A stretch of DNA of 42,878 nucleotides from Flavobacteriaceae bacterium. GTDB lineage: Bacteria > Bacteroidota > Bacteroidia > Flavobacteriales > Flavobacteriaceae. Location: the NCBI GenBank assembly GCA_009827225.1, contig WUAI01000028.1, forward strand, positions 1 to 42,878. Direction: 5' to 3'. Positions 1 through 7,468 of this stretch are shown piece by piece; positions within the stretch are counted from its first letter, which is position 1; each line of letters begins with the position of its first letter. The translations under genes and the position numbers were made by a program. Below the pieces are notes generated by a model, which was not told the DNA's origin, made no database searches, and worked only from the letters and a program-made list of their open reading frames with translations.

Positions 1-366
1 CAGATATATCAGCATAACAGCTAACAACACGAAACCGGCGGTTAAGAAAACATCGTAAATGCCGAAAATTATTTCCACTATTAGCCAAACCAACAATACG
101 AGTCCCTGAATCACAATCCCCAAACCATGTCCCTTTGATTTTTGAAGGGTCATGATAAAAACGATGAACGCCAATAATCCATTAGCGACAAAAAGAATGA
201 TCCCCGGAATTAGAAAATCATTGAAGGGTGTGTTTTTCAGAAGGTCCACCGTCCACCCCAATTTTGCTCCACTGAGGTCACTCAAAAGGCCATAACTTCC
301 ATAGGTTGCAGAAAGACCGAGTAGCGCCAACAGTATCATGGCCCATATTCTTAGAATCTTTATCAT
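1..366 (-). CDS. Multi-pass membrane protein of the mla operon, 3' end outside the window
   Basis: The start is the ATG at 366-364, preceded on the minus strand by a good purine-rich ribosome-binding site (AGGGGGAG). The frame stays open to the window edge, giving the first 122 residues of a larger protein. About four hydrophobic segments are visible, near residues 8-28, 52-73, 80-100 and 104-122, with short polar links. I recognise no family motif, so no function is assigned. It lies 11 nt after the MlaD-like gene on the same strand, so it is probably co-transcribed and may be an inner-membrane accessory of the lipid transporter, or an unrelated passenger. Confidence is high that it is a gene and low on role. 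Confidence 0.7.
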   Translation of the reverse strand, partial: MIKILRIWAMILLALLGLSATYGSYGLLSDLSGAKLGWTVDLLKNTPFNDFLIPGIILFVANGLLAFIVFIMTLQKSKGHGLGIVIQGLVLLVWLIVEIIFGIYDVFLTAGFVLLAVMLIYL

Positions 367-377
367 AATCTCCCCCT

Positions 378-1370
378 TTAGTTCTTTTGATTGCGCCTTT
401 GCGCTCTTTTTTCCTCTCGTTCTTGTTTCTTAAAGTAACCTCTAAACAGAAAGTTCTGACGCATGGCGTCCATATTTTCATTGAATTTCTGTGCGCTCTG
501 TTTTATCTCAATCATAGTCGAATCTATGTTTCGCACAAATTCCTTATCTGATGTGAGGTAGTCTATAGCCCCTTCTCCATTTTTGAACTTCCCGATTACG
601 GTATTCAGATCGTCCGTGATAGTATTGATCTCTCGACTGGATGATTCCAGGTTTGCCAGTATCGTCTTCATTTTTTCACCCGATATGCTATCGGTAAGCA
701 AGACATTGGCCACACTTTGCGTTTCGGTAATGGTAGCGATATAATTATTTAATTCGGCCATGGTGCGAGAGGCATCCATGCTGGACTTTTTTAACTGATA
801 TACCGTTTGTTTAACATCATTGGCCATGATCGAATCGTTGATCAACATTCCAAGGGTTCCTTTACCTTCGATGATCTCGGTAGTGATCTTCAACAAATCT
901 GCTGTAAGTAACGCGGCATTTTCATTGGTTACGTTCAAAGTGGTAAGCATGTCGTCCGTACCAATTCGACTGTATGTGCTAATCGTATCTCCGGAAACCA
1001 CAGATTGCAATTTGCTTTCCCTGGGTATGATATTCACGATCATGTTGCCCACCAATCCGTCCGATCCTATGGTGGCGACTGCGTCTTTTTTGATATGATG
1101 GCTCACATTTTCCTTGATCAGCATTTCGACAAGTATCAAGGTGTCATTCTCCATGGCGATCTTATTTACAGTTCCAACATCGATCCCCGAATACCTCACA
1201 TTATTCCCAAGTTGGAGCCCATTAACATTGGAAAAAAGGGCGTTGAGTTTAATATTCTTCCCAAAAAGATTCTGCCGATTCCCAATAAAATAAAGGGCCA
1301 CCACCAATAAGAGTGTTCCTAAGACGATGAATATTCCCAATTTCATTTTTTGTGCTGCCGATTTTCTCAT
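378..1370 (-). CDS. mlaD: MCE-domain protein, MlaD-like substrate-binding subunit of a phospholipid ABC transporter
   Basis: This 330-residue protein has one N-terminal membrane anchor (about residues 9-29), an MCE domain (about 38-115, with the typical VRYSGIDVGTV and LVGNMIVNI stretches), then a long helical, probably coiled-coil tail ending in a very basic stretch. In the Mla family such proteins form a hexameric ring that handles phospholipids between the inner and outer membranes. It follows the MlaF-like gene by 11 nt, and MlaE-MlaF-MlaD is the classical gene order. It is longer than E. coli MlaD (about 180 residues) because of the helical tail, a common feature of the Bacteroidota form. 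The family call is secure; direction of transport is not shown by sequence. Confidence 0.9.
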   Translation of the reverse strand: MRKSAAQKMKLGIFIVLGTLLLVVALYFIGNRQNLFGKNIKLNALFSNVNGLQLGNNVRYSGIDVGTVNKIAMENDTLILVEMLIKENVSHHIKKDAVATIGSDGLVGNMIVNIIPRESKLQSVVSGDTISTYSRIGTDDMLTTLNVTNENAALLTADLLKITTEIIEGKGTLGMLINDSIMANDVKQTVYQLKKSSMDASRTMAELNNYIATITETQSVANVLLTDSISGEKMKTILANLESSSREINTITDDLNTVIGKFKNGEGAIDYLTSDKEFVRNIDSTMIEIKQSAQKFNENMDAMRQNFLFRGYFKKQEREEKRAQRRNQKN

Positions 1371-1381
1371 AGTTCCGTCAT

Positions 1382-2134
1382 TTATTGTTTGAAAAAGGCT
1401 TTTACTTTTGGATCTTCATTAGCTACTAATTCGGCGTAGGTTCCTTCCGCATAATTAATTCCGTCGATCAATAAAATGATCCTATTTGATATCACTCGCG
1501 CGCAGTCCACATCATGCGTAATAATCAACGAGGATGTTCCGTATTTCTTCTGAATAGATCGCATCAACTGGATGATCTCCTTCGCCGTGATAGGATCCAA
1601 ACCTGTGGTAGGTTCATCATATAATATGATCTTCGGTTTTAGAATGAGTGCCCTGGCCAAAGCAACCCTCCTTTTCATACCACCGGAGAGTTCAGCAGGC
1701 ATTAAGTCTATGGCATCGACCAGCCCTACATTCTCCAATGCTTCGATGACCAGTTCTTCTGTCGATTCCTGCATATTCAATTTCTCCTTATGTCTCCGAA
1801 GCGGAAATTCGAGGTTCTCACGAACCGTCATGGAATCATACAAAGCACTCCCCTGGAACAAGAACCCTATTTCGGTGCGTAAAAGATCCAACTCTTTCTG
1901 GCCAATTTCCACAATATTCTGATCCTTGATTTGAATGCTTCCACCATCAGCCTGCATCAAACCCACAAGGCACTTGATCATGACCGATTTACCCGAACCC
2001 GACTTCCCCATCACTACCAGGTTTTCCCCCTCATACAATTTAAGATTGAATCCTTTGAGAACATGGTTGTCGCCAAAACTCTTTTTCAAGTCTTTGAGTT
2101 CTAATACGGTTTTTATGTCTACGGAAGTATTCAT
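1382..2134 (-). CDS. mlaF: ABC transporter ATPase, MlaF-like
   Basis: A 250-residue cytoplasmic ATPase with every ABC motif: Walker A GKSGSGKS (about 43-50), Q-loop Gln near 94, signature LSGGM (149-153), Walker B IILYDE (169-174) and switch His in ITHD (near 207). It should power the MlaE permease encoded upstream. Its ATG overlaps the stop of mlaE by 4 nt (ATGA), a sign of translational coupling. The divergent GGM in the signature is typical of Mla-type ATPases. Length and motifs are normal for the family. Confidence 0.93.
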   Translation of the reverse strand: MNTSVDIKTVLELKDLKKSFGDNHVLKGFNLKLYEGENLVVMGKSGSGKSVMIKCLVGLMQADGGSIQIKDQNIVEIGQKELDLLRTEIGFLFQGSALYDSMTVRENLEFPLRRHKEKLNMQESTEELVIEALENVGLVDAIDLMPAELSGGMKRRVALARALILKPKIILYDEPTTGLDPITAKEIIQLMRSIQKKYGTSSLIITHDVDCARVISNRIILLIDGINYAEGTYAELVANEDPKVKAFFKQ

Positions 2135-2913
2135 ATTTCAAAGAATATATCAGAAACAAATACTGCAATAAAATCGATAACAAACAACAACATGGAGGTG
2201 AAAACCACCGCAGAATTGGAAGCTTCACCCACTCCCACAGTTCCTTTCTTACAATGATATCCCTTATAACAACCAACCAATCCAATGGCATAACCAAAAA
2301 AGAAGGACTTTACAGTGGCAGGAATCACATCGCTAAATGCCAATGCGTCAAACACTTTATTAAAATAAAGTTGAAAGGACACACCTCCTTTTAGGTTTTC
2401 AACCAAAGCCGATCCCACCATGGCGATAGCATCGCCAAAAATCACCAATAGCGGTAGCATAAGTGTCGCCGCGGTTATTCGGGTCACCACCAGGTATTTA
2501 AATGGATTCGTTCCGGAAACCTCCATCGCATCGATCTGTTCCGTAACCCGCATGGAACCTAACTCTGCTCCAATCCCGGAACCAATACGTCCGGCACAAA
2601 TGAGAGCGGTGATCACTGGACCAATTTCCCGGACTATTGAAATACTCACCATGGAAGGCATCCAGGACTCGGCGCCAAACTCCATTAATGTAGGGCGTGA
2701 TTGCAAAGTAAATACCAACCCAAGAATGAATCCGGTAACCCCAACAAGGAGCAACGATCGGTTGCCCATATTGTAGCACTGTCGCAATAATTCCTTAAAC
2801 TCAAACGGTGGCGTAAATACCTCTCGGAGATATCTTCCGGAAAAATAGGACATGTCGCCAATTTCTATGAAAAAGGCCTTGAGTTTATCGATAAATACCG
2901 GGGTAGTAGTCAT
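2131..2913 (-). CDS. mlaE: ABC transporter permease, MlaE family
   Basis: A 260-residue inner-membrane permease with the MlaE-family core: a conserved stretch around residues 80-130 (SIVREIGPVITALICAGR, then GSGIGAELGSMRVTEQIDA) and five to six hydrophobic segments. It forms the membrane part of the phospholipid transporter with the MlaF ATPase and the MCE protein. It is the first gene of the minus-strand operon, with a TATCTTTG -7 element about 24 nt upstream. The start at 2913 is supported by the family N-terminus. No MlaA, MlaB or MlaC homologue is nearby, as is usual in Bacteroidota. Confidence 0.92.
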   Translation of the reverse strand: MTTTPVFIDKLKAFFIEIGDMSYFSGRYLREVFTPPFEFKELLRQCYNMGNRSLLLVGVTGFILGLVFTLQSRPTLMEFGAESWMPSMVSISIVREIGPVITALICAGRIGSGIGAELGSMRVTEQIDAMEVSGTNPFKYLVVTRITAATLMLPLLVIFGDAIAMVGSALVENLKGGVSFQLYFNKVFDALAFSDVIPATVKSFFFGYAIGLVGCYKGYHCKKGTVGVGEASNSAVVFTSMLLFVIDFIAVFVSDIFFEI

Positions 2914-2936
2914 AATATCCTGGTAATCTGAACAAT

Positions 2937-2944
2937 CAAAGATA
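2937..2944 (-). promoter_or_regulatory. Bacteroidota -7 element for the mla operon
   Basis: Reads TATCTTTG on the minus strand, an exact match to the Bacteroidota consensus TAnnTTTG, 24 nt upstream of the mlaE start. I see no clear -33 TTG box at the expected distance, so this is a motif-based inference. Confidence 0.5.
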
Positions 2945-3056
2945 GATTTGACCCCAGGCTGTGGAAATGATAAAAATCAGGTGAAGATTTATGCGCTACT
3001 GACCAAAATCATTGAATTTCAACAAGATTTGGGTCAAATTCGCAAAAATTCATTTT

Positions 3057-3326
3057 ATGAGAACCACCCTGAACATACAAAACCTTAAATGCGGCGGGTG
3101 CGAAAATCAGGTATCCACGCAAATATCGAAGATCGAAGGGATCTCTGATGTGGTTGTTTCCAATGAACAAGATACCGTGAGTTTTGATTATAACCGATTG
3201 TCCCGGGTTGAAGAAGTAATCAACCAACTCGCAAAAATGGGGTATCCCTTGGTAGGAGATAAAAACACACTGGGCCAGAAAGCAAAATCATATGTAAGCT
3301 GCATGGCAGGTAGGATGCAGAAATAG
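3057..3326 (+). CDS. Heavy-metal-associated (HMA) domain protein, putative copper chaperone
   Basis: An 89-residue protein with a ferredoxin-like HMA fold predicted from the pattern TLNIQNLKCGGCENQV (C12 and C15, the CxxC metal site), followed by a central strand and helix that fit the family. HMA proteins of this size bind Cu(I) or Zn(II) in the cytoplasm. I chose the ATG at 3057 because the family starts one or two residues before the first strand; an upstream in-frame ATG at 3012 would add 15 unrelated residues. It has an extra C-terminal Cys (SCMAGRMQK). No metal ATPase is adjacent, so it appears stand-alone. Confidence 0.85.
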   Translation: MRTTLNIQNLKCGGCENQVSTQISKIEGISDVVVSNEQDTVSFDYNRLSRVEEVINQLAKMGYPLVGDKNTLGQKAKSYVSCMAGRMQK

Positions 3327-3330
3327 ATCC

Positions 3331-3361
3331 TCCGACATACTTTAAAAAGAAAGCGAGCTTC
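3331..3361. repeat. Left copy of a 31 bp direct repeat bounding the tandem array
   Basis: This stretch matches 3785-3815 at 27 of 31 positions; the last 18 bases (AAAAAGAAAGCGAGCTTC) are identical. The right copy forms the left arm of the terminator hairpin, while the left copy has no matching arm and so looks like an orphan half-terminator. The two copies bracket the tandem array. Confidence 0.7.
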
Positions 3362-3371
3362 ATCTGATATA

Positions 3372-3784
3372 GTGGAATTCAATGGCAAAGCCATTGTTCC
3401 CTTTAAGCTCCGCTTGAAAGCCAAAAAAAGAAACAACTCCGGCGGGATTCAATGGCAACGCCATTGTTCCCTTCAAGCTGCACTTGAAAGCCAAAAAAAG
3501 AAACAACTCCAGTGGGATTCAATGGCAGAACCATTGTTCCCTTCAAGCTTCGCTTGAAAGCCAAAAAAGAAACAACTCCAGTGGGATTCAATGGCAATGC
3601 CATTGTTCCCTTCAAGCTCCACTTGAAAACCAAAAAAGAAACAACTCCAGTGGGATTCAATGGCAAAGCCATTGTTCCCTTCAAGCTCCGCTTGAAAGCC
3701 AAAAAAAGAAACAACTCCAGTGGGATTCAATGGCAAAGCCATTGTTCCCTTCAAGCTCCGCTTGAAAGCCAAAAAAAGAAACAC
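3372..3784. repeat. Six tandem ~70 bp repeats, each with two short palindromes
   Basis: Units begin at 3372, 3442, 3512, 3581, 3650 and 3720 (period 69-70 bp; the difference is the length of one A-tract). The sixth is truncated. Each unit holds palindrome 1 (CAATGGC, 3 nt, GCCATTG), palindrome 2 (TTCAAGC, 3 nt, GCTTGAA), an A6-7 tract and a link ending near CAACTCC. Differences between units fall mostly in the two loops and their closing base pairs (loops AAA, AAC, AGA, AAT; TCC, TGC, TTC), so the stems are conserved. Every forward and reverse frame gives repetitive open reading frames of about 100 codons, which I regard as by-products. This fills the gene-free gap between the HMA gene and tRNA-Leu. 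Confidence 0.95.
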
Positions 3785-3815
3785 TTCGACTCACTTCAAA
3801 AAGAAAGCGAGCTTC
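3785..3815. repeat. Right copy of the 31 bp direct repeat bounding the array
   Basis: Partner of 3331-3361 with four mismatches in 31 bases. It runs into the terminator hairpin that follows. Confidence 0.7.
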
Positions 3816-3849
3816 CTTTTTGAAGCTCGCTCGTGTTTCACCTTTTTTT
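3806..3849. terminator. Bidirectional Rho-independent terminator
   Basis: A 10 bp perfect stem (AGCGAGCTTC at 3806-3815, GAAGCTCGCT at 3822-3831) with a 6 nt loop. On the plus strand a T7 tract follows at 3843-3849; on the minus strand the stem is followed by a T-rich stretch. It sits between tRNA-Leu (minus) and the HMA gene (plus), where a two-way terminator is expected. A wider inverted repeat, 3766-3784 with 3833-3854, encloses it. Confidence 0.8.
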
Positions 3850-3858
3850 GGCTTATCG

Positions 3859-3940
3859 TACCTTGGGTGGGAATCGAACCCACACTCCCGAAAGAACTGG
3901 ATTTTGAATCCAGCGCGTCTACCAATTCCGCCACCAAGGC
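3859..3940 (-). tRNA. tRNA-Leu (anticodon CAA)
   Basis: The minus strand folds into a complete class II tRNA of 82 nt: acceptor GCCTTGG/CCAAGGT, D-arm GCG...CGC, anticodon stem CTGGA/TCCAG with loop TTCAAAA (anticodon CAA), a long variable arm of about 13 nt, T-arm GTGGG TTCGATT CCCAC, and discriminator A. The long variable arm and A73 fit leucine. The 3' CCA is not encoded (genomic sequence reads CGA). The first acceptor pair is G-U instead of G-C. A TATTTTTG promoter element lies 12 nt upstream. Confidence 0.97.
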
Positions 3941-3951
3941 AAAGTGGACGG

Positions 3952-3959
3952 CAAAAATA
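3952..3959 (-). promoter_or_regulatory. -7 element for tRNA-Leu
   Basis: Reads TATTTTTG on the minus strand, matching TAnnTTTG, 12 nt before the mature 5' end of the tRNA. No convincing -33 box is seen at the usual spacing. Confidence 0.45.
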
Positions 3960-3997
3960 AACAATTATTCCAAAATTGTTAGTAATTCACTAAAGCA

Positions 3998-4032
3998 TTT
4001 TTGCAATTTAGATTTCTAGAATTTTACATTTG
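3998..4032 (+). promoter_or_regulatory. Promoter of prs
   Basis: A -33 box TTTTTG (3998-4003) and a -7 box TACATTTG (4025-4032) are separated by 21 nt, close to the Bacteroidota consensus. The gap to the start codon is 20 nt. Confidence 0.6.
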
Positions 4033-4052
4033 TAGCAAATAAAGTCCACATT

Positions 4053-4994
4053 ATGCCAACCCACATTCCCGAACCCAAAATTTTCCCTTGTAAGCAAAGT
4101 CAGGATCTGGCGCAAGCCATTGCCAAATCGTTTGGCGCCGATCTAGGAAATGTAATTACGTCCACCTACAGTGACGGTGAGTTTCAGCCTTCATTCGAGG
4201 AATCTGTTCGAGGAAGCAGGGTGTTTATTATTGGGTCCACACATCCCAACAGCGATCATTTAATGGAAATGCTGTTAATGCTGGATGCTGCTAAGAGAGC
4301 CTCCGCAAGACATATTACGGCAGTGCTTCCTTATTTTGGATGGGCACGACAGGACAGAAAGGATAAACCGAGAGTTCCAATCGCGGCTAAGCTGGTTGCC
4401 AAAATGCTGGAAACGGCTGGTGCCACTCGAATTATCACCATGGATTTACACGCGGATCAAATTCAAGGCTTTTTTGAAAAGCCGGTGGATCATTTGTTTG
4501 CATCTACGATTTTCCTACCGTACCTCAGGTCCTTGAATCTCGATAATCTCACCATTGCTTCTCCGGACATGGGAGGATCGAAAAGAGCCTATGCGTATTC
4601 CAAGGCTATGGAAAGCGATGTAGTAATATGTTACAAGCAACGCGCCAAGGCCAACGTGATTTCTCACATGGAGCTCATCGGTGATGTAAAAGGTAAAAAT
4701 GTAGTGTTAGTAGACGATATGGTGGATACCGCCGGAACGCTCACCAAAGCTGCCGACCTCATGATGGAACGAGGTGCATTAAGCGTTCGTGCCATTTGTA
4801 CACACCCTATTCTTTCCGGTAATGCCTACGAACGACTTGAAAATTCCAAACTTGAAGAATTGATAGTGACCGATTCGATTCCGGTGAGGCAAGAAAGCTC
4901 GAAAATTCGTGTGCTTACCTGTGCCGATTTGTTTGCTGACGTTATGAGAAGCGTCAACGAAAACAAGTCGATCAGTTCGAAGTTCTTAATGTAA
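4053..4994 (+). CDS. prs: Ribose-phosphate pyrophosphokinase (PRPP synthetase)
   Basis: Makes PRPP from ribose 5-phosphate and ATP in the cytoplasm, supplying purine, pyrimidine, His, Trp and NAD synthesis. The 313-residue product has the family length and its signatures: the ATP-loop region YFGWARQDRKDKPR (about 95-108), the metal site ITMDLHADQIQGFF (about 128-141) and the PRPP-binding loop VVLVDDMVDTAGTL (about 216-229). It has its own promoter and is followed about 136 nt later by the L25 gene, which has a separate promoter. Confidence 0.97.
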   Translation: MPTHIPEPKIFPCKQSQDLAQAIAKSFGADLGNVITSTYSDGEFQPSFEESVRGSRVFIIGSTHPNSDHLMEMLLMLDAAKRASARHITAVLPYFGWARQDRKDKPRVPIAAKLVAKMLETAGATRIITMDLHADQIQGFFEKPVDHLFASTIFLPYLRSLNLDNLTIASPDMGGSKRAYAYSKAMESDVVICYKQRAKANVISHMELIGDVKGKNVVLVDDMVDTAGTLTKAADLMMERGALSVRAICTHPILSGNAYERLENSKLEELIVTDSIPVRQESSKIRVLTCADLFADVMRSVNENKSISSKFLM

Positions 4995-5071
4995 ATCCAG
5001 CTAAGGGATTACGTGGAATTATTGCCTCTTAATTAATCCTTTATTTTCTTCAGGATTTTAAGAAAAAACCA

Positions 5072-5079
5072 TACATTTG
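5072..5079 (+). promoter_or_regulatory. -7 element for the L25 gene
   Basis: TACATTTG, an exact TAnnTTTG match, identical to the prs -7 box and placed 51 nt before the chosen L25 start. The -33 box is unclear. Confidence 0.5.
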
Positions 5080-5130
5080 CAGCCCTCTAACAGATTAGAA
5101 GTTAGCGGATATTTAATTAAACATTTAAAA

Positions 5131-5811
5131 ATGAAATCAATTACAATCAACGGATCTCAAAGAGAAAGCGTGGGCAAGGTAGCGACCAAAGCCTTACGTA
5201 ATGCTGGAAAGGTTCCCTGCGTTGTTTACGGAGGAGAAGCACCAATACACTTTTCGGCAGACGAAATTGCATTCAAGAACTTGGTGTACACTCCTGACGT
5301 ACACACAGTTGTAGTTGCATTAGAAGATGGAACAAGTGTGGAATGTATCCTTCAGGACATTCAATTCCACCCGGTTTCCGATCGTATTTTACACATCGAT
5401 TTCTACCAAATCTTCGATGATAAACCTGTAATGATGGAAATTCCTGTTAGAATTACAGGAAACGCCAAAGGGGTTAGAAATGGTGGAGTGTTACGAATCG
5501 TAAATCGTAAACTTCGAGTAAAAGCACTTCCTGCAGATTTACCGGATTTCATCGAGGCAGATATTACCGAGATGAAAATCGGATCGAAAATGTATGTGAC
5601 CGAAGTCCCTCAGGAAAATTTCAAGATCATGCACGTAGACAATGCCGTAATATGTCAGGTGAGAACCTCGCGTACCGCCATTGTGGATGAAGTGGAAGAA
5701 GATGAGCTTGAAGAAGGAGCAGAAGGAGCAGAAGGAGCGGAAGGAGCAGCAGAAGGAGCAGCACCTGCAGCAGAAGGAGCCGCTCAGGAAGCAGCACCTG
5801 CAGGAGAATAA
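5131..5811 (+). CDS. rplY: 50S ribosomal protein L25, long CTC form
   Basis: Binds 5S rRNA in the large ribosomal subunit. The 226-residue product has the N-terminal L25 domain (about 1-90, with [13 protein letters not shown] and HIDFYQI) and the C-terminal CTC beta domain (about 95-190). It ends in a low-complexity acidic and alanine-rich tail (about 186-226) built from imperfect Glu-Gly-Ala repeats. I chose the ATG at 5131 because the family starts at the first beta-strand; an in-frame ATG at 5077 lies almost on the promoter. A terminator follows directly. Confidence 0.93.
   Translation: MKSITINGSQRESVGKVATKALRNAGKVPCVVYGGEAPIHFSADEIAFKNLVYTPDVHTVVVALEDGTSVECILQDIQFHPVSDRILHIDFYQIFDDKPVMMEIPVRITGNAKGVRNGGVLRIVNRKLRVKALPADLPDFIEADITEMKIGSKMYVTEVPQENFKIMHVDNAVICQVRTSRTAIVDEVEEDELEEGAEGAEGAEGAAEGAAPAAEGAAQEAAPAGE
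5712..5803 (+). repeat. Short in-frame tandem repeats encoding the L25 tail
   Basis: Imperfect 9-12 bp units around GAAGGAGCA recur through the 3' end of the L25 gene. They are in frame and code for Glu-Gly-Ala-rich protein, so they are a coding microsatellite prone to length change. Confidence 0.75.
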
Positions 5812-5834
5812 ATCTTCTCACAATATTAAACTTA

Positions 5835-5863
5835 AAGCATCTCGTTTTCGGGATGCTTTTTTT
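5835..5863 (+). terminator. Rho-independent terminator after L25
   Basis: Stem AAGCATCTCG (5835-5844), loop TTTT, arm CGGGATGCTT (5849-5858), then a T-run to 5863. The stem has one G-U pair. It separates L25 from pth. Confidence 0.85.
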
Positions 5864-5889
5864 ATTTTTACTGAAATATAACACGCTGA

Positions 5890-6522
5890 ATGCTCTCTTT
5901 TTTCAGAAAACTATTTTCTTCAGAAAAAAATAAATCATACACCGAAGGGGATCCTATGAAAAAATTTCTAATTGTGGGCTTGGGCAACATCGGTCCGAAA
6001 TATGAAAACACCAGGCACAATATAGGTTTTAGAATTGTAGATTTTTTGGCGGCTCAATACGAATCCGAATGGGAAACGGTCAAATTAGGTACGGTAACAA
6101 CCTTCAAGAAAAAAGGCCGGACTTTTCTCCTTTTGAAACCCAGCACCTATATGAATTTGAGTGGCAAGGCGGTTAAATATTGGCTGACCAAAGAGAAAAT
6201 TCCACTGGAAAACCTTCTGGTGGTTGCAGACGACCTCAACTTACCATTTGGTACCATTCGCATAAAAACAAAAGGAAGTGACGGAGGACACAATGGATTG
6301 AAAGACATTCAGGATGTGCTCCAAACCACCAAATACAGTCGGTTCAGGTTTGGGATCAGTGATGATTTTAGCAAAGGCCGGCAGGTGGATTATGTATTGG
6401 GAGAATGGAATGAAGAAGAACTTTCAAAATTGAAAGAAAGACTGGAAATGGCTCAAAAAGCCATCGAATCCTTTGGCCTGGCCGGGGTAAATATAACTAT
6501 GAACACCTTTAACGGAAAGTAA
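5890..6522 (+). CDS. pth: Peptidyl-tRNA hydrolase
   Basis: Releases peptides from prematurely dropped peptidyl-tRNA, recycling tRNA. Key parts are visible: the N-terminal LIVGLGNIGPKYENTRHNIGF block with the catalytic His, the KPSTYMNLSG block, the DDLNLPFGTIRIK block with the catalytic Asp, and GSDGGHNGL. The reading frame has 22 residues before the usual start; the ATG at 5956 (MKKFLIVGLG) would give the standard-length enzyme of about 188 residues. I list the longer form because a similar short extension is, from memory, common in flavobacterial Pth, but either start is possible. It is followed after 1 nt by ribF. Confidence 0.92.
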   Translation: MLSFFRKLFSSEKNKSYTEGDPMKKFLIVGLGNIGPKYENTRHNIGFRIVDFLAAQYESEWETVKLGTVTTFKKKGRTFLLLKPSTYMNLSGKAVKYWLTKEKIPLENLLVVADDLNLPFGTIRIKTKGSDGGHNGLKDIQDVLQTTKYSRFRFGISDDFSKGRQVDYVLGEWNEEELSKLKERLEMAQKAIESFGLAGVNITMNTFNGK

Positions 6523-6523
6523 A

Positions 6524-7468
6524 TTGAAGGAATACACCTCAGCATCAAAATACAACAACACGCGAGGGTGTGTGGTAACCATTGGCACGTTCGATGGGGT
6601 TCATATCGGGCACAAGGCCATTCTTAAAAAACTGGTAGAAAGTGCAGAGCAAAAGGACCTGGATTCAGTATTGCTTACCTTTTTCCCACACCCCAGGATG
6701 GTGCTACAGGGAGACAAACAATTGCGATTGCTCAATACCATTTCAGAAAAAAGAGAACTTATCGAAAAGGAAAGTGTGGATCATTTTGTGGTTCATCCTT
6801 TTACCAAAGAATTTTCCAGGCTTACTGCTGTGGAATATGTTCGTGATATCCTGGTCAATCAATTGAATGCGAAGAAGATCATCATTGGTTATGATCATCG
6901 CTTTGGCCGAAACCGTACATCGAATATTCAGGACTTACGAGAATACGGTGATACCTATGGTTTTGAGGTCGAGGAAATAAGTGCCCAGGAACTGGATGAA
7001 GTGGCGGTGAGTTCAACGAAAATTCGTAATGCACTACATATTGGCGATATTGCCACAGCAAATCGTTATCTGGGGTATCCTTATATGTTGAATGGAACAG
7101 TTATTCATGGTAAAGGAATTGGCAAATCCTTTAAATACCCTACTGCCAATCTTCACGTTGGGGCACATTATAAACTAATCCCACCCAAAGGAGTGTATCT
7201 GATACGTACGAAGTTCCTGGACCAGAATGTGTATGGATTAACAAGCATTGGTACGAATCCTACGGTTGGGGGAACCGATCTCACCATTGAGACCCACTAC
7301 CTGGATTTTGAGAAAGATCTCTATGGGCAATCCCTGAGAATCGAATTTATCACTCATATCAGGGATGAAGAAACATTTGACACCACACAGGAATTAATTG
7401 CAGCAATTGGCGATGATGAGAAATTCGCCAGAAACTTCTTGAAGACCTATGACCCAACTGCTATTTAA
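6524..7468 (+). CDS. ribF: Bifunctional riboflavin kinase / FAD synthetase
   Basis: Converts riboflavin to FMN and then FAD. The N-terminal nucleotidyltransferase domain has TIGTFDGVHIGHKAIL (an HxGH site) and the SSTKIRNAL block (about residues 160-168); the C-terminal flavokinase domain has GKGIGKSFKYPTANL and PKGVYL (about 200-228) and IETHYLDF near 260. The start is a TTG at 6524, 1 nt after the pth stop; no nearby ATG fits, and GGAAAG upstream may serve as ribosome-binding site. The 314-residue length is normal. The 3' end overlaps the next gene by 20 nt. No FMN riboswitch is seen. Confidence 0.95.
   Translation: MKEYTSASKYNNTRGCVVTIGTFDGVHIGHKAILKKLVESAEQKDLDSVLLTFFPHPRMVLQGDKQLRLLNTISEKRELIEKESVDHFVVHPFTKEFSRLTAVEYVRDILVNQLNAKKIIIGYDHRFGRNRTSNIQDLREYGDTYGFEVEEISAQELDEVAVSSTKIRNALHIGDIATANRYLGYPYMLNGTVIHGKGIGKSFKYPTANLHVGAHYKLIPPKGVYLIRTKFLDQNVYGLTSIGTNPTVGGTDLTIETHYLDFEKDLYGQSLRIEFITHIRDEETFDTTQELIAAIGDDEKFARNFLKTYDPTAI

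Noticed and set aside
3372-3784. CRISPR array
   Set aside because: The units are contiguous with no unique spacers, and there are no cas genes nearby.
3961-3979. Imperfect palindrome ACAATT...AATTGT upstream of tRNA-Leu
   Set aside because: AT-rich and imperfect; such matches are expected by chance in promoter regions.
3372-4019. Several open frames of 60-103 codons in both directions across the tandem repeats, one running antisense through tRNA-Leu
   Set aside because: They arise because the 69-70 bp unit shifts frames without stops; they lack ribosome-binding sites, differ between frames and cross the terminator and the tRNA.
5627-5884. Leu-rich open frame antisense to the L25 tail
   Set aside because: A shadow of the Glu-Gly-Ala coding repeats; it runs into the terminator and has no family features.
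6480-6530. FMN riboswitch before ribF
   Set aside because: ribF starts 1 nt after pth, leaving no leader for a riboswitch.
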